Source of the DNA: Parapedobacter defluvii
Lineage (GTDB): Bacteria > Bacteroidota > Bacteroidia > Sphingobacteriales > Sphingobacteriaceae
Assembly: GCF_014642075.1 (NCBI RefSeq)
Contig: NZ_BMIK01000005.1
Location: 186,001-250,000 of the forward strand
DNA: 64,000 nucleotides
Reading direction: 5' to 3'
Positions 37,363-47,092 of this stretch are shown one piece after another (positions within the stretch are counted from its first letter, which is position 1; each line of letters begins with the position of its first letter). A program made the translations under genes and the position numbers. The notes below the pieces were generated by a model, which saw nothing but the letters and a program-made list of their open reading frames with translations, had not been told where the DNA came from and ran no database searches.

Positions 37363-38528
37363 ATACAGAAATACAGTTGATAGTAAGAAAAAAAATTGCT
37401 TTTATCGCAAACACAGCGTGGAGCATGTATAATTTCAGAAAGGGCTTGTTAAAGACGTTGATAGCGAAGAAAATTGATGTTTATGTACTAGCTCCCTACG
37501 ACAACTACGTGGCGAACCTTGAATCGTTAGGTGTCAAATTCGTGCCAATAACAAAACTTGCAGCTCGGGGGTTCAATCCATTTGGCGACTGTCGTTTACT
37601 TTTGGAATTCAAAAAAGCGTTGAAAAGCCTTCGTCCCGATTTGGTATTTACATACACCATCAAACCTAATATTTATGGTGTTGTCGCATCAAAATTAGTA
37701 AGTATTCCCGTTGTCGCTGTGATTACCGGATTGGGTTACGGAATATCTAAAGGAGGATTATTGACACGTATTGTTAAATTGTTATATAGCTTTTCGCTAA
37801 AAAATGCAGAAAAAGTTTGGTTTCTCAACACTGATGATCTGCACTATTTTAAACAAAATCAGATTTTAGATGAAGGCAAGATGCAGCTTATACCGGGGGA
37901 GGGGGTGGACACCATGTATTTCCGGCGTACAATCCCCTTCCCGGATGACAGGCCGCCGAAGTTTTTATATGCTGGGAGGTTATTATATGACAAAGGAGTG
38001 GAAGATTTTGTCAAAGCGATAGCCTTATTAAAGGAAAAAGGCCTAAATGTGACAGGCGCGCTATTAGGCTTCACGGATACTGCTAATCCAACTGCGATAA
38101 CCCGGAAAACTGTTCATGAATGGGAAGCGGAGGGAATCATCGAATATTGGGGGAATACGGATGATGTGCGTCCCTTTCTGGAAAAAGTGAATTGTTTAGT
38201 ATTTCCTTCTTATTATAGTGAGGGTATACCAAGATGCTTACTAGAGGCGGGCAGTATGGAAGTGCCATCCATTACAACGGATAACGTGGGATGCAGAGAG
38301 GTTGTTAGTGACGGGCAAACCGGTTATCTTGTTGCCCCGAGAGACATCGATTCCCTGGCGCATAAATTGGAGGATTTTGTTAAGCTTTCAAATGACGAAA
38401 AAAGAAATATGGGAAAACGGGCAAGGACAAGGGTAGAAGCGTTGTTTTCGGAGAGACAAGTGTTAGAAATGTATTACCGACAAATCGCCGCGTTTCCTCA
38501 TCTAAAAGAAATAGAATGTTCAGTGTAG
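37359..38528 (+). CDS. Family 4 glycosyltransferase (PglA-like)
   Basis: A 389-residue GT-B enzyme. The N-terminal KKIAFIANTAWSMYNFRKGLL and the VVAVITGLGYG segment resemble the PglA group. The donor domain has FLYAGRLLYDKGVEDFVKA and the EX7E motif in EGIPRCLLEA (about residue 298). The only upstream start codon near the family beginning is TTG at 37359, overlapping the preceding stop, so the start is tentative. It is the last glycosyltransferase before the Wzi pair. Confidence 0.87.
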   Translation: MNTEIQLIVRKKIAFIANTAWSMYNFRKGLLKTLIAKKIDVYVLAPYDNYVANLESLGVKFVPITKLAARGFNPFGDCRLLLEFKKALKSLRPDLVFTYTIKPNIYGVVASKLVSIPVVAVITGLGYGISKGGLLTRIVKLLYSFSLKNAEKVWFLNTDDLHYFKQNQILDEGKMQLIPGEGVDTMYFRRTIPFPDDRPPKFLYAGRLLYDKGVEDFVKAIALLKEKGLNVTGALLGFTDTANPTAITRKTVHEWEAEGIIEYWGNTDDVRPFLEKVNCLVFPSYYSEGIPRCLLEAGSMEVPSITTDNVGCREVVSDGQTGYLVAPRDIDSLAHKLEDFVKLSNDEKRNMGKRARTRVEALFSERQVLEMYYRQIAAFPHLKEIECSV

Positions 38529-38595
38529 TTTTATTAAAAGGGATTTTCTATGTTCAATAGTTTATCTTTACCAAACATCGTTACAAATAATTCAT

Positions 38596-40302
38596 ATGGT
38601 TGTTAATCGTAATATGTTCCGAGTGGTTGTGTCCACAATCTTCTTGATGACGGGAGGGTATGCTGCGTCGGGACAGAACCTCCCCGTAGGCACTCCCATA
38701 TTGGAAGACTTTTACCGTCGAGAACAACTACTGGGAAAATTTGACTCAACCGTTACATTTTCCGTCAGACCGCTGACAAACAATGTCATTAACAGACGTA
38801 ATATTTTTTTGCCAGGAGACGAAGCCTCTAGAGCCCATCTGATTGACAAAGAGGAGGGACTCGATGTGCAAATTTTACCATTTCAATGGAAACACCAAAT
38901 TAATAGCACGATCCCTTATGGTTGGAATGATGGGGCTATGATTCCTTCGGCAGGTTATCAGATGATGTTAAGTGGAGGGGTTTATGCTAAGTATAAGTTT
39001 TTAAGCATCCAGTTGAGGCCGGAATATGTCTTGGCACAAAACAAGCGCTATGAAGGATTTAACGCAAAATCCCGGCAGGCATGGTCAGCTTGGTACTCAC
39101 GTTGGGGAAATACTATTGACAAACCGGAACGTTTTGGTGAGGGATGGTATTCAAAGGCACTTCTCGGCCAGAGCAGCATACGTCTTACCTTCGATCCCGT
39201 ATCGGTTGGATTGTCTACGGAAAATCTTTGGTGGGGACCAGGATTGTACAATTCATTGATGTTAAGCAATACGGCTCCAGGTTTTGCTCATCTCACGCTT
39301 AACACAACGAAGCCGGTGAAGACACCAATAGGGAATTTTGAAGGTCAGATAATAGCGGGCAGGCTTGATGGATCGGGTTTTCCCCCAAAAGAAATGGGTA
39401 ATTCGGATCATTATGAAGGCTTTTACAGGCCTAAATCTGATGATTGGCGTTATTTATCGGGGATCATATTGACTTATCAACCAACTTGGTTGCCCGGGTT
39501 ATCAATCGGGCTTTCAAGGTCGTTTGTTGCTTATAGCGCAGCACTAAGCGGAGGTCTCAAAAATTATCTCCCCTTTTTCGAACCTGCTGTTAAGTCGTCT
39601 TATGGTGGAGAAGGTGACAGTGCAGCTAATGAGGGAGAAGGGATTGACCGTGATCAACTATTATCGACGTTTGTTCGTTGGCTCATACCGTCGGCAAATG
39701 CCGAAGCTTATTTTGAGTACGGACGAAACGACCACCCCTGGAATTCAAGGGATTTATTCGTGATGTTAGAACACTCCCGGGCATATATTTTCGGATTTCG
39801 TAAAATGACGGCTCTTAATTGGTTTGGTGACGATTATTTAAATGTCAACCTAGAGGTGATGCAGTCCGAAGGTCCGACGGAAGATATCAGACGAGGGGGG
39901 CCTTGGTATCGTCACGGGCAAGTACGGCATGGTTATACACATCTTGGGCAGATGCTTGGTGCAGGTATCGATCCAGGGAGTAACCTGCAAACGTTGAACA
40001 TTTCTTGGATACAAGCGATGAAACAGCTCGGTGTACAGTTTCAACGTTATGTACATTATAATGATTTCTTCTATTTAATTTCTGACGATATGCGTAGAAA
40101 TTGGGTTGATATCAGCATGGCGCTATATGGGGAATGGGATTACAAGAACTTTTTACTCAGTAGCCAGTTGCATTTTATTAAAGCCATGAATTATCAATAC
40201 CAAGAGGTGAAGCCAAACCCAAATGCCAATAGTTATTGGAGTTTTAGTGGGAATGATAAGTTTAACGTTCAGTTTCAATTGGGGCTGTATTATAAGTTTT
40301 GA
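38596..40302 (+). CDS. Capsule assembly Wzi-family outer membrane protein (copy 1)
   Basis: A 568-residue protein with a signal peptide (about residues 1-28) and a beta-strand-rich sequence ending in Phe. Family stretches are QINSTIPYGWNDGAMIPSAGYQ, VGLSTENLWWGPGLYNSLMLSNTAPGFAHLTL and EAYFEYGRNDHPWNSRDLF. Wzi is an outer-membrane barrel that helps attach capsule to the surface. It is followed 18 bases later by a paralogue of similar length. Confidence 0.87.
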   Translation: MVVNRNMFRVVVSTIFLMTGGYAASGQNLPVGTPILEDFYRREQLLGKFDSTVTFSVRPLTNNVINRRNIFLPGDEASRAHLIDKEEGLDVQILPFQWKHQINSTIPYGWNDGAMIPSAGYQMMLSGGVYAKYKFLSIQLRPEYVLAQNKRYEGFNAKSRQAWSAWYSRWGNTIDKPERFGEGWYSKALLGQSSIRLTFDPVSVGLSTENLWWGPGLYNSLMLSNTAPGFAHLTLNTTKPVKTPIGNFEGQIIAGRLDGSGFPPKEMGNSDHYEGFYRPKSDDWRYLSGIILTYQPTWLPGLSIGLSRSFVAYSAALSGGLKNYLPFFEPAVKSSYGGEGDSAANEGEGIDRDQLLSTFVRWLIPSANAEAYFEYGRNDHPWNSRDLFVMLEHSRAYIFGFRKMTALNWFGDDYLNVNLEVMQSEGPTEDIRRGGPWYRHGQVRHGYTHLGQMLGAGIDPGSNLQTLNISWIQAMKQLGVQFQRYVHYNDFFYLISDDMRRNWVDISMALYGEWDYKNFLLSSQLHFIKAMNYQYQEVKPNPNANSYWSFSGNDKFNVQFQLGLYYKF

Positions 40303-40320
40303 AATTAGCATATATAGACT

Positions 40321-41994
40321 ATGTATAGCATTTCACGATTTGCTGTTGTTTTATTGATTGTTCTGGCTGGCTTAAACGATTTGAGCTGGGCTCAGGTACC
40401 TCTTGGTAACTCTGTGCTGGAAGAACAACAGCGAATTAATCAACTAAAAGGAATACTTGACCCATCCATTTCCTTTGCTATCAGACCGTTGCCTGCATCG
40501 ATAGGGCCGATGGATGAAAACTCCCAGCATATTTTAGGTGGTGGACATTTCGCAAATGGTGAGGGTAAGATTAAATTGATGCCGGTAATTTGGAAGCAAC
40601 AAATCAATTCAACTTATCGATATGGTTGGAATGACGGGCCTATGATACCCTCGGTAGGATATCAAACGATGATCAGTGCAGGAATTTATGCGGAATATAA
40701 GTGGTTTTCGATCCAATTAAATCCGGAATTCATAACGGCAGCCAATAAACAGAACCCTGGTTATAGGGGGGGCGATCAATACATGTGGTCGATTTGGTAT
40801 GACCTAAACAATCACATTGATCTTCCAGAGTATTTTGGTGATGGAAGGTACACCAAAATTTTCCCAGGTCAAAGCAGCTTACGTTTTAACTATGATCCTG
40901 TTTCCTTTGGGATTTCTACGGAAAATATATGGTGGGGCCCGGGGCGTAAAAATTCGTTATTGATGACCAATAATGCACCAGGTTTTGTTCATTTGACATT
41001 GAATACGACAAGGCCGATATTGACCCGAATAGGGTCGTTCGAGGGGCAATTGATAGCAGGCAAACTTCCTGCCAGTGGATTTGTTCCAGCTCCATTAGAG
41101 GAAATGCAGTTTAAGGAGGAATATTATAATCCTAAGCCTGATGATTGGCGGTACATTTCCGGTATTGTGCTTGCTTACCAACCTAAATGGTTGTCCGGAT
41201 TATCCATTGGGTTAGCTCGGAGTTTTATTGTTTACAGTGAAAATTTGGGGGGTGGGCTGAAAGGGTATCTGCCCCTTTTTGGTCCGGGTTCAAGGAATGC
41301 GTATAATGCCCCTGAAAAAATACAGAGTAGAGAGGATCGGATGAATAGGGATGTGTATTCATCTATATTTGCTAGATGGGTTATGCCGAAGGGGAACGCT
41401 GAAATTTATTTTGAGTACGGACGTACCGATCCTCCATGGGATCAACGAGATCTGTTGGTTGAATTGGATCATTCCCGTGCATATGTTGTTGGGTTCAGAA
41501 AATTGGTACCATTGAATACACATCGGGGCGATATGATCCAAGTAGAAGTTGAAGGTACTCAAATGGAAAAAACGAGAACACGGAATGTGCGGAATAGCCC
41601 TTCGTGGTATACAGATTATAGGGTAAGGCATGGATATACCAATCAAGGGCAAGTACTTGGTGCGGGAATAGGTCCCGGAAGTAACATACAGTCAATTGGA
41701 ATTAGCTGGTTAAGAGGGCTGAAACAGCTGGGGGTGGAAGTTGATCGGTTGACGAATAACAATGATTTTTTTTACAAAGCTTATCGTGATATAAGAAGAC
41801 CTTGGGTTGATTTGGGTGTTGCTGCTGTGGGCGTATGGGATTTTGATCGAATCGCTGTTTCGGGAAAACTCCGATATTCTCATTCATATAATTATTTGAA
41901 TGAGCTAAAGGATTCAAGTGAAGGTTTTTGGGCTTTCGAGCACATGGATCGATCAAATTGGCATTTTGCTACTTCACTTATGTATAGGTTTTAA
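40321..41994 (+). CDS. Capsule assembly Wzi-family outer membrane protein (copy 2)
   Basis: A 557-residue protein with signal peptide (to LSWAQ, about residue 25) and the same landmarks as its neighbour: QINSTYRYGWNDGPMIPSVGYQ, FGISTENIWWGPGRKNSLL and EIYFEYGRTDPPWDQRDLL. The two are tandem duplicates that have diverged along the whole length. Two Wzi-like genes side by side in a capsule locus are unusual. It is followed by 243 bases without a gene, with no clear promoter. Confidence 0.87.
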   Translation: MYSISRFAVVLLIVLAGLNDLSWAQVPLGNSVLEEQQRINQLKGILDPSISFAIRPLPASIGPMDENSQHILGGGHFANGEGKIKLMPVIWKQQINSTYRYGWNDGPMIPSVGYQTMISAGIYAEYKWFSIQLNPEFITAANKQNPGYRGGDQYMWSIWYDLNNHIDLPEYFGDGRYTKIFPGQSSLRFNYDPVSFGISTENIWWGPGRKNSLLMTNNAPGFVHLTLNTTRPILTRIGSFEGQLIAGKLPASGFVPAPLEEMQFKEEYYNPKPDDWRYISGIVLAYQPKWLSGLSIGLARSFIVYSENLGGGLKGYLPLFGPGSRNAYNAPEKIQSREDRMNRDVYSSIFARWVMPKGNAEIYFEYGRTDPPWDQRDLLVELDHSRAYVVGFRKLVPLNTHRGDMIQVEVEGTQMEKTRTRNVRNSPSWYTDYRVRHGYTNQGQVLGAGIGPGSNIQSIGISWLRGLKQLGVEVDRLTNNNDFFYKAYRDIRRPWVDLGVAAVGVWDFDRIAVSGKLRYSHSYNYLNELKDSSEGFWAFEHMDRSNWHFATSLMYRF

Positions 41995-42237
41995 ATTTAT
42001 GCGATAGGCTAATTGGTTATTGTTATAGCGGGTGGTTCGTTACTTTCGAATTAATACGGTAAATGCATCTGAAATTAAACAGAAGCTCACACAAAATTTT
42101 TATGCTTAATTTTACGAAATTCAAATCGTATAAGGCGTTAGTATAAATAAAAATCAGTTTCTTTGTTAGTTGATTGACGCTCGGCTATACCAACATAGCG
42201 CAAGTTGTTAACAGGCCGTTGAGTTATTTTGCAATTT

Positions 42238-44736
42238 ATGAAGATTTATATTGGTTTTTATTTGAGTATATTGTTCGTTTCTGTTTTACTGGTTTTTGGA
42301 TATAATTGTTATAGCCAAACTATCAGTGCCGATAACCTTTCTCAGGTACGTGTAGATGATTTATCGGACGAACAGATCTTGGCATACCTAAGGCAGGCGG
42401 AGTCTATGGGATTGTCGGAAGAAGAAATGACGCAGGCGGCACTGCAGCGCGGGATGCCCGCTTCCGAGATTGAAAAATTGCGCACTAGAATTGCAACGCT
42501 GAAAGCCTCGTCAAATACCCGTCCACAAATAGTCAGTCCCGTACAAAACCGTCCGGAACGCCAAATGATAGATACGGTAGTTGCCAAACCAACTCCCCCC
42601 GATACTACGGTTAAGGATACATTACCAGTTTTTGGGGCTTCTTTATTTCAAGGAGCTCCGGCATTGTTTGAACCCAACCTTCGACTTGCTACGCCGCAAG
42701 ATTATGTACTTGGACCAGGTGATCAGATATTGATTGATATCTATGGTAAATCCGAAGAAAATCATTCATTAAATATTACTCCCGAAGGGATGATTAATAT
42801 TCCATATGTAGGTATAGTACAGGTCGCCGGAATGACCATTGAACAGGCCACAGCACGTATTCGAAGCGAAATGGCCACCATATACAGTGCAATTCGAACA
42901 GGTGGGACAAAAGTGACGGTTGCATTGGGTAATATCCGAAGTATTAAGGTAATTCTAACCGGAGAAATTGTTAAACCAGGTACTTATACCCTTCCTTCAG
43001 TAGCCACGGTATTCAATGCACTTTATTATTCCGGAGGGCCATCAAAAAACGGTTCATTCAGAAATGTCCGGCTGATCAGAGGGGGCAAGGAAATTGCCAG
43101 GTTGGATATTTATGATTTTCTGATTTCAGGCAACTTCAAAGAGAATGTCCGTTTAGAAGATCAGGATGTGCTGATGGTTCCGCCTTACGAAAGTAAAGTG
43201 GAGGTACGGGGTGAAGTAAAGCGTCCAGCGATATTTGAACTAAAGGAAGGTGAAACATTTGAAGATCTGTTGGCATATGCCGGCGGATTCACCGAAAATG
43301 CTTACCGGGCAAGGATTAAGATTACAAAGAGAACTGCAACAGAACAGCGTATTGAGGATTTGCTCAGCAGCCAATATGCGCATTATAGACCGCAGGCAGG
43401 GGATATTTATATGGTGGACCGCATTTTAACCCGGTTTGAGAACCGGGTGCGCATAGCGGGGGCTGTATTTCGCCCGGGAGACTATGAACTGAGCCCGGGG
43501 TTGACTGTATCTATGTTAATCAAAAAGGCAGAGGGACTGAAGGAAGACGCTTTCTTAAACCGGGGAAATATTCTGCGCTTGAAAGACGATTCGCAACACG
43601 AACAGCTATCATTCGATGTGGCTGGCATTGTTGCAGGCACAGAACCAGATATCGAATTGAAGCGGGAAGACGTTGTTACGATATCCTCCATCTTTGACCT
43701 GCGCGAAGCTTATACGATAGACATTGATGGTGAAGTCAGGTCACCAGGTAGGTTCCCTTATGCGGAAGGGATTACGCTACAGGACCTGATTATACAGGCA
43801 GGAGGCTTCCGTGAGAGTGCATCCGGTAGCCGGATCGAGATATCCAGGCGCGTAACAAATGCCGACATTTTATCCCAATCAGCCCACATCGCCGAGGTCT
43901 TTCAGGTGAACGCCGATAAGGGATTGAGTAAGGAAGATCAGGATTTCGTGTTGATGCCTTTTGACCGGGTGGTGGTCCGTACGTCAACCGGTTATGAAAC
44001 ACAGAAGACGGTGCGCATAGTGGGAGAAGTGTTATATCCAGGTTTATATACGATCAATCGTAAAGACGAGCGTATTTCGGATCTTATTAACCGAGCAGGC
44101 GGACTCACTCCTTTTGCTTATGTGGATGGCGCATCGCTGAAGCGTGGCGGATGGATCGGTAAAGGACCGACAGTGAATGAAACGGGAGCGGAAGTGGCTG
44201 AAAGAGAGCGGAAGAAACAAGCGGAATACAGCCGACTGCTCGCGCTGCAACAACTACAAAGCGATGCCTCGGTTTTTAACGAGCTTAATATCGACAAAAA
44301 TATTGACAACGATCTCGTGGGTATTAATTTGGAGTACATTCTGAAAAGGCCAGGCTATCGGGGTGATCTTATCCTGGAAGATGGAGATGTTATTCATGTA
44401 CCGAAAGAATTACAGACTGTGAAGATTTCCGGCGAAGTATTAGCTCCGTCTACAGCTGTGTACTCACCTTCAAAAGATTTCAGACAGTATATTTCCCAAG
44501 CAGGTGGTTTTTCTTCACGTGCATTGCGTAAAAGCGTTTATGTACTATATGCAAATGGATCGGTGAAAAGCACGAACCGCTTTCTGTTTTTTAATAATTA
44601 TCCTCCCATCAAACCGGGAGCTGAAATTTTTGTGCCTCAGAAGGAGATAAAGCCCTCAATCGGTGTGCAGCAATGGCTGGGATTCGGTACCGGTATCGCA
44701 TCACTGGCGGCAATCATAGTGACGTTATTCCGTTAA
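42238..44736 (+). CDS. Polysaccharide export protein with multiple SLBB domains (Wza-like)
   Basis: An 832-residue protein from the ATG at 42238, which yields a clear signal peptide (to about residue 27); a TTG three codons earlier is less likely. After a low-complexity stretch comes the export domain (about 150-240; YVLGPGDQILIDIYGKSEENHSL), then about five or six SLBB domains, each with EVKRPAIFELKEGETFEDLL-like pattern, and a C-terminal hydrophobic helix (about 812-831). It forms the outer-membrane channel for polysaccharide export. It is about twice as long as E. coli Wza, as is typical in Bacteroidetes. Confidence 0.91.
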   Translation: MKIYIGFYLSILFVSVLLVFGYNCYSQTISADNLSQVRVDDLSDEQILAYLRQAESMGLSEEEMTQAALQRGMPASEIEKLRTRIATLKASSNTRPQIVSPVQNRPERQMIDTVVAKPTPPDTTVKDTLPVFGASLFQGAPALFEPNLRLATPQDYVLGPGDQILIDIYGKSEENHSLNITPEGMINIPYVGIVQVAGMTIEQATARIRSEMATIYSAIRTGGTKVTVALGNIRSIKVILTGEIVKPGTYTLPSVATVFNALYYSGGPSKNGSFRNVRLIRGGKEIARLDIYDFLISGNFKENVRLEDQDVLMVPPYESKVEVRGEVKRPAIFELKEGETFEDLLAYAGGFTENAYRARIKITKRTATEQRIEDLLSSQYAHYRPQAGDIYMVDRILTRFENRVRIAGAVFRPGDYELSPGLTVSMLIKKAEGLKEDAFLNRGNILRLKDDSQHEQLSFDVAGIVAGTEPDIELKREDVVTISSIFDLREAYTIDIDGEVRSPGRFPYAEGITLQDLIIQAGGFRESASGSRIEISRRVTNADILSQSAHIAEVFQVNADKGLSKEDQDFVLMPFDRVVVRTSTGYETQKTVRIVGEVLYPGLYTINRKDERISDLINRAGGLTPFAYVDGASLKRGGWIGKGPTVNETGAEVAERERKKQAEYSRLLALQQLQSDASVFNELNIDKNIDNDLVGINLEYILKRPGYRGDLILEDGDVIHVPKELQTVKISGEVLAPSTAVYSPSKDFRQYISQAGGFSSRALRKSVYVLYANGSVKSTNRFLFFNNYPPIKPGAEIFVPQKEIKPSIGVQQWLGFGTGIASLAAIIVTLFR

Positions 44737-44756
44737 TCAATTTGGTGTAATTGATA

Positions 44757-45857
44757 ATGACTGACAACAAACAATCTGGTGCTTCACAAGGGCAACGCGA
44801 CGATATCAATCTGAGGGAGCTGATTGTAAAGATCAATGGCTTAATCAGCTATTTGAGGAGTAAATGGGTGCTTATCTTTATAGTAGCAGCCCTTTGTGGT
44901 GCGTTGGCATTGGTTTATTCACTAACCAAGAAAACACACTATACCGCCAAGTTGAGTTTTGTTTTAGATGAGCAAAGCAGCAGTTCGGGAGGCGGCTTGG
45001 GAGCAGCTGCAAGCATCGCTGCTCAATTTGGGTTCAATCTAGGTGGATTAGGTAGTACGGGAGGATTCTTCCAGGGAGACAATATCATTGAATTTTTGAA
45101 GTCACGATCCATGATTGATAAAACATTGCTCTCCGAGGTGAAGTTTGGAGAAGAAAAGGATCTATTGGTTAATCGATATATTGCGTGTAACGGATTGCGG
45201 AAAAAATGGGCGAATAAGGCGCATCTAAAAGATATTCAATTTAAGGATACGATAGGCATATACCGTCAAGACAGTTTGATGGCTGAATTTTATAAGTCGA
45301 TCTTAAAACGTAATCTTGTTATTGGAAAACCCGACAAGAAAAGCAATATCATCGCAGTGGAAATGGAAACGTTAGATGAATCGTTTTCCAAGGCGTTTGT
45401 CGAGACATTAATTAAGAATGCATCAGACTTCTATATCCGCACCAGAACCCAGAAAGCGGAGGAGAATTTAACCGTACTGACGCGACAGGTAGATTCAGTA
45501 CGTAAAGAGCTTGATGCAGCTATCGGCGGAGTGGCTGCTGCAACGGACGCTAATCCTAATCCCAATCGTGCGCTTCAAAGTCTTCGGGTAGGGTCACAAA
45601 GGAGAACCGTGGATGTACAGGCAAATACCGCAATATTAACGGAATTGGTTAAAAATCAGGAACTTGCAAAAATCACATTGCGGAATGAAAAGCCCGTCAT
45701 CCAAATTTTAGATAAGCCGATACTGCCGTTAGAGGACGACAAAATCGGAAAGGGGCTTGCCATTGCAGCTGGCATGGTATTGGGGGCCTTCCTGACTTGT
45801 CTGGTTTTGACAATCCGGCGTATTTACCGCCGGATCATGGAAGCGGATCCTTCATAA
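44757..45857 (+). CDS. Chain-length determinant (Wzz/GumC-like) protein without kinase domain
   Basis: A 366-residue protein from the ATG at 44757. It has a first membrane helix (about 38-57, [20 protein letters not shown]), a periplasmic Wzz domain with coiled coil (about 230-310), and a second helix near the end (about 326-348, [18 protein letters not shown]). No Walker motifs or tyrosine cluster follow, so it is a stand-alone co-polymerase regulating chain length, not a Wzc-type kinase. Its final 23 bases overlap the convergent ribBA end. Confidence 0.87.
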   Translation: MTDNKQSGASQGQRDDINLRELIVKINGLISYLRSKWVLIFIVAALCGALALVYSLTKKTHYTAKLSFVLDEQSSSSGGGLGAAASIAAQFGFNLGGLGSTGGFFQGDNIIEFLKSRSMIDKTLLSEVKFGEEKDLLVNRYIACNGLRKKWANKAHLKDIQFKDTIGIYRQDSLMAEFYKSILKRNLVIGKPDKKSNIIAVEMETLDESFSKAFVETLIKNASDFYIRTRTQKAEENLTVLTRQVDSVRKELDAAIGGVAAATDANPNPNRALQSLRVGSQRRTVDVQANTAILTELVKNQELAKITLRNEKPVIQILDKPILPLEDDKIGKGLAIAAGMVLGAFLTCLVLTIRRIYRRIMEADPS

Positions 45858-47055
45858 TGGTATGTCCCATCCGGTCCCGTTTGGTCCGCAAATATTGTTC
45901 GTTATACGGATTGGATGCAATCTCTATGGGTACATTTTCGACAATCTCCAATCCGTATCCGATAAGTCCGGCACGTTTTGTTGGGTTGTTACTCATTAAA
46001 CGCATTTTGGTTACACCCAAGTCCCGCAATATTTGTGCTCCGATACCGTAGTCGCGATGGTCAGGCTTAAATCCTAATTTTAGGTTTGCGTCGACCGTAT
46101 CCAATCCATTTTCCTGAAGATTATAAGCATGCAGTTTGTTTATCAGACCGATTCCGCGGCCTTCCTGATTCATATATACTACAATTCCTTTACCTTCCTC
46201 TTCAATCATTTGCATCGCGCGGTGCAACTGCGGACCGCAATCGCAGCGGCAGGACCCAAATATATCTCCTGTAATGCAGGAACTATGTACACGTACCAAG
46301 ATCGGCTCATCGGGAGCCCATTCTCCTTTGTAAAGGGCGATATGTTGTTCGCCCGTGATTTTCTGGGTATAGGCCATTAAATTGAATTGCCCCCATTGAG
46401 TTGGCAGGTTGACGGAAACTTCGCGTGTAATCAGTGAATCTTTGGCAAGCCGGTATTCGATTAAATCTTTGATGGAGATAATTTTTAAGTCAAAATGATT
46501 TGCAACCTGCACGAGATCGGGGAGGCGGGCCATTTCACCATCTTCTTTAAGAATTTCAACCAGTACACCAGCCGGTTCAAAGCCAGCAAGTCGAGCGAGG
46601 TCTACTGCTGCCTCCGTGTGTCCTGCGCGCCGCAGTACACCGCCATCCTTTGCAATCAATGGGAAGATATGTCCTGGCCGTCCAAATTCTTCCGGTTTTA
46701 TGTCTGGATTTATCAATGCCTTGATCGTCTTTGATCGATCGGAAGCAGAAATTCCTGTGGTGCATCCATATCCCTGCAAATCCACCGAAACGGTAAAATT
46801 GGTTTCATACACAGCTGTATTATTTCCAACCATTAAATTGAGATCAAGTGCTTTGCAGCGCTCTTCAGTGAGCGGTACACAGACCAATCCACGGCCGTGA
46901 GCAGCCATGAAGTTGATGATTTCGGGGGTGGCATTCCGTGCAGCTGTGATGAAATCACCCTCATTCTCTCGGTCCTCGTCGTCTACGACGATAACCACTT
47001 TTCCAAGTTTTATATCTTCGATTGCTTCCTCAATCGTATTCAAGGTAATATCCAT
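45835..47055 (-). CDS. ribBA: Bifunctional 3,4-dihydroxy-2-butanone 4-phosphate synthase / GTP cyclohydrolase II
   Basis: A 406-residue fusion. The first half is RibB (about 1-202; [13 protein letters not shown] with acidic active site, [13 protein letters not shown]). The second is RibA (about 205-395), with the zinc Cys triad in [19 protein letters not shown], the [11 protein letters not shown] loop and [22 protein letters not shown]. Both start riboflavin synthesis, one from ribulose-5-phosphate and one from GTP. It follows the LptF/G gene after 37 bases, so no room exists for an FMN riboswitch. Its end overlaps the convergent wzz-like gene. Confidence 0.97.
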   Translation of the reverse strand: MDITLNTIEEAIEDIKLGKVVIVVDDEDRENEGDFITAARNATPEIINFMAAHGRGLVCVPLTEERCKALDLNLMVGNNTAVYETNFTVSVDLQGYGCTTGISASDRSKTIKALINPDIKPEEFGRPGHIFPLIAKDGGVLRRAGHTEAAVDLARLAGFEPAGVLVEILKEDGEMARLPDLVQVANHFDLKIISIKDLIEYRLAKDSLITREVSVNLPTQWGQFNLMAYTQKITGEQHIALYKGEWAPDEPILVRVHSSCITGDIFGSCRCDCGPQLHRAMQMIEEEGKGIVVYMNQEGRGIGLINKLHAYNLQENGLDTVDANLKLGFKPDHRDYGIGAQILRDLGVTKMRLMSNNPTKRAGLIGYGLEIVENVPIEIASNPYNEQYLRTKRDRMGHTIMKDPLP

Positions 47056-47092
47056 TGACTATACTTTAAACCACAGGCAAAATTACATTATC

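Noticed and set aside
47056..47092. FMN riboswitch before ribBA
   Set aside because: Only 37 bases separate it from the upstream gene, too short for the aptamer.
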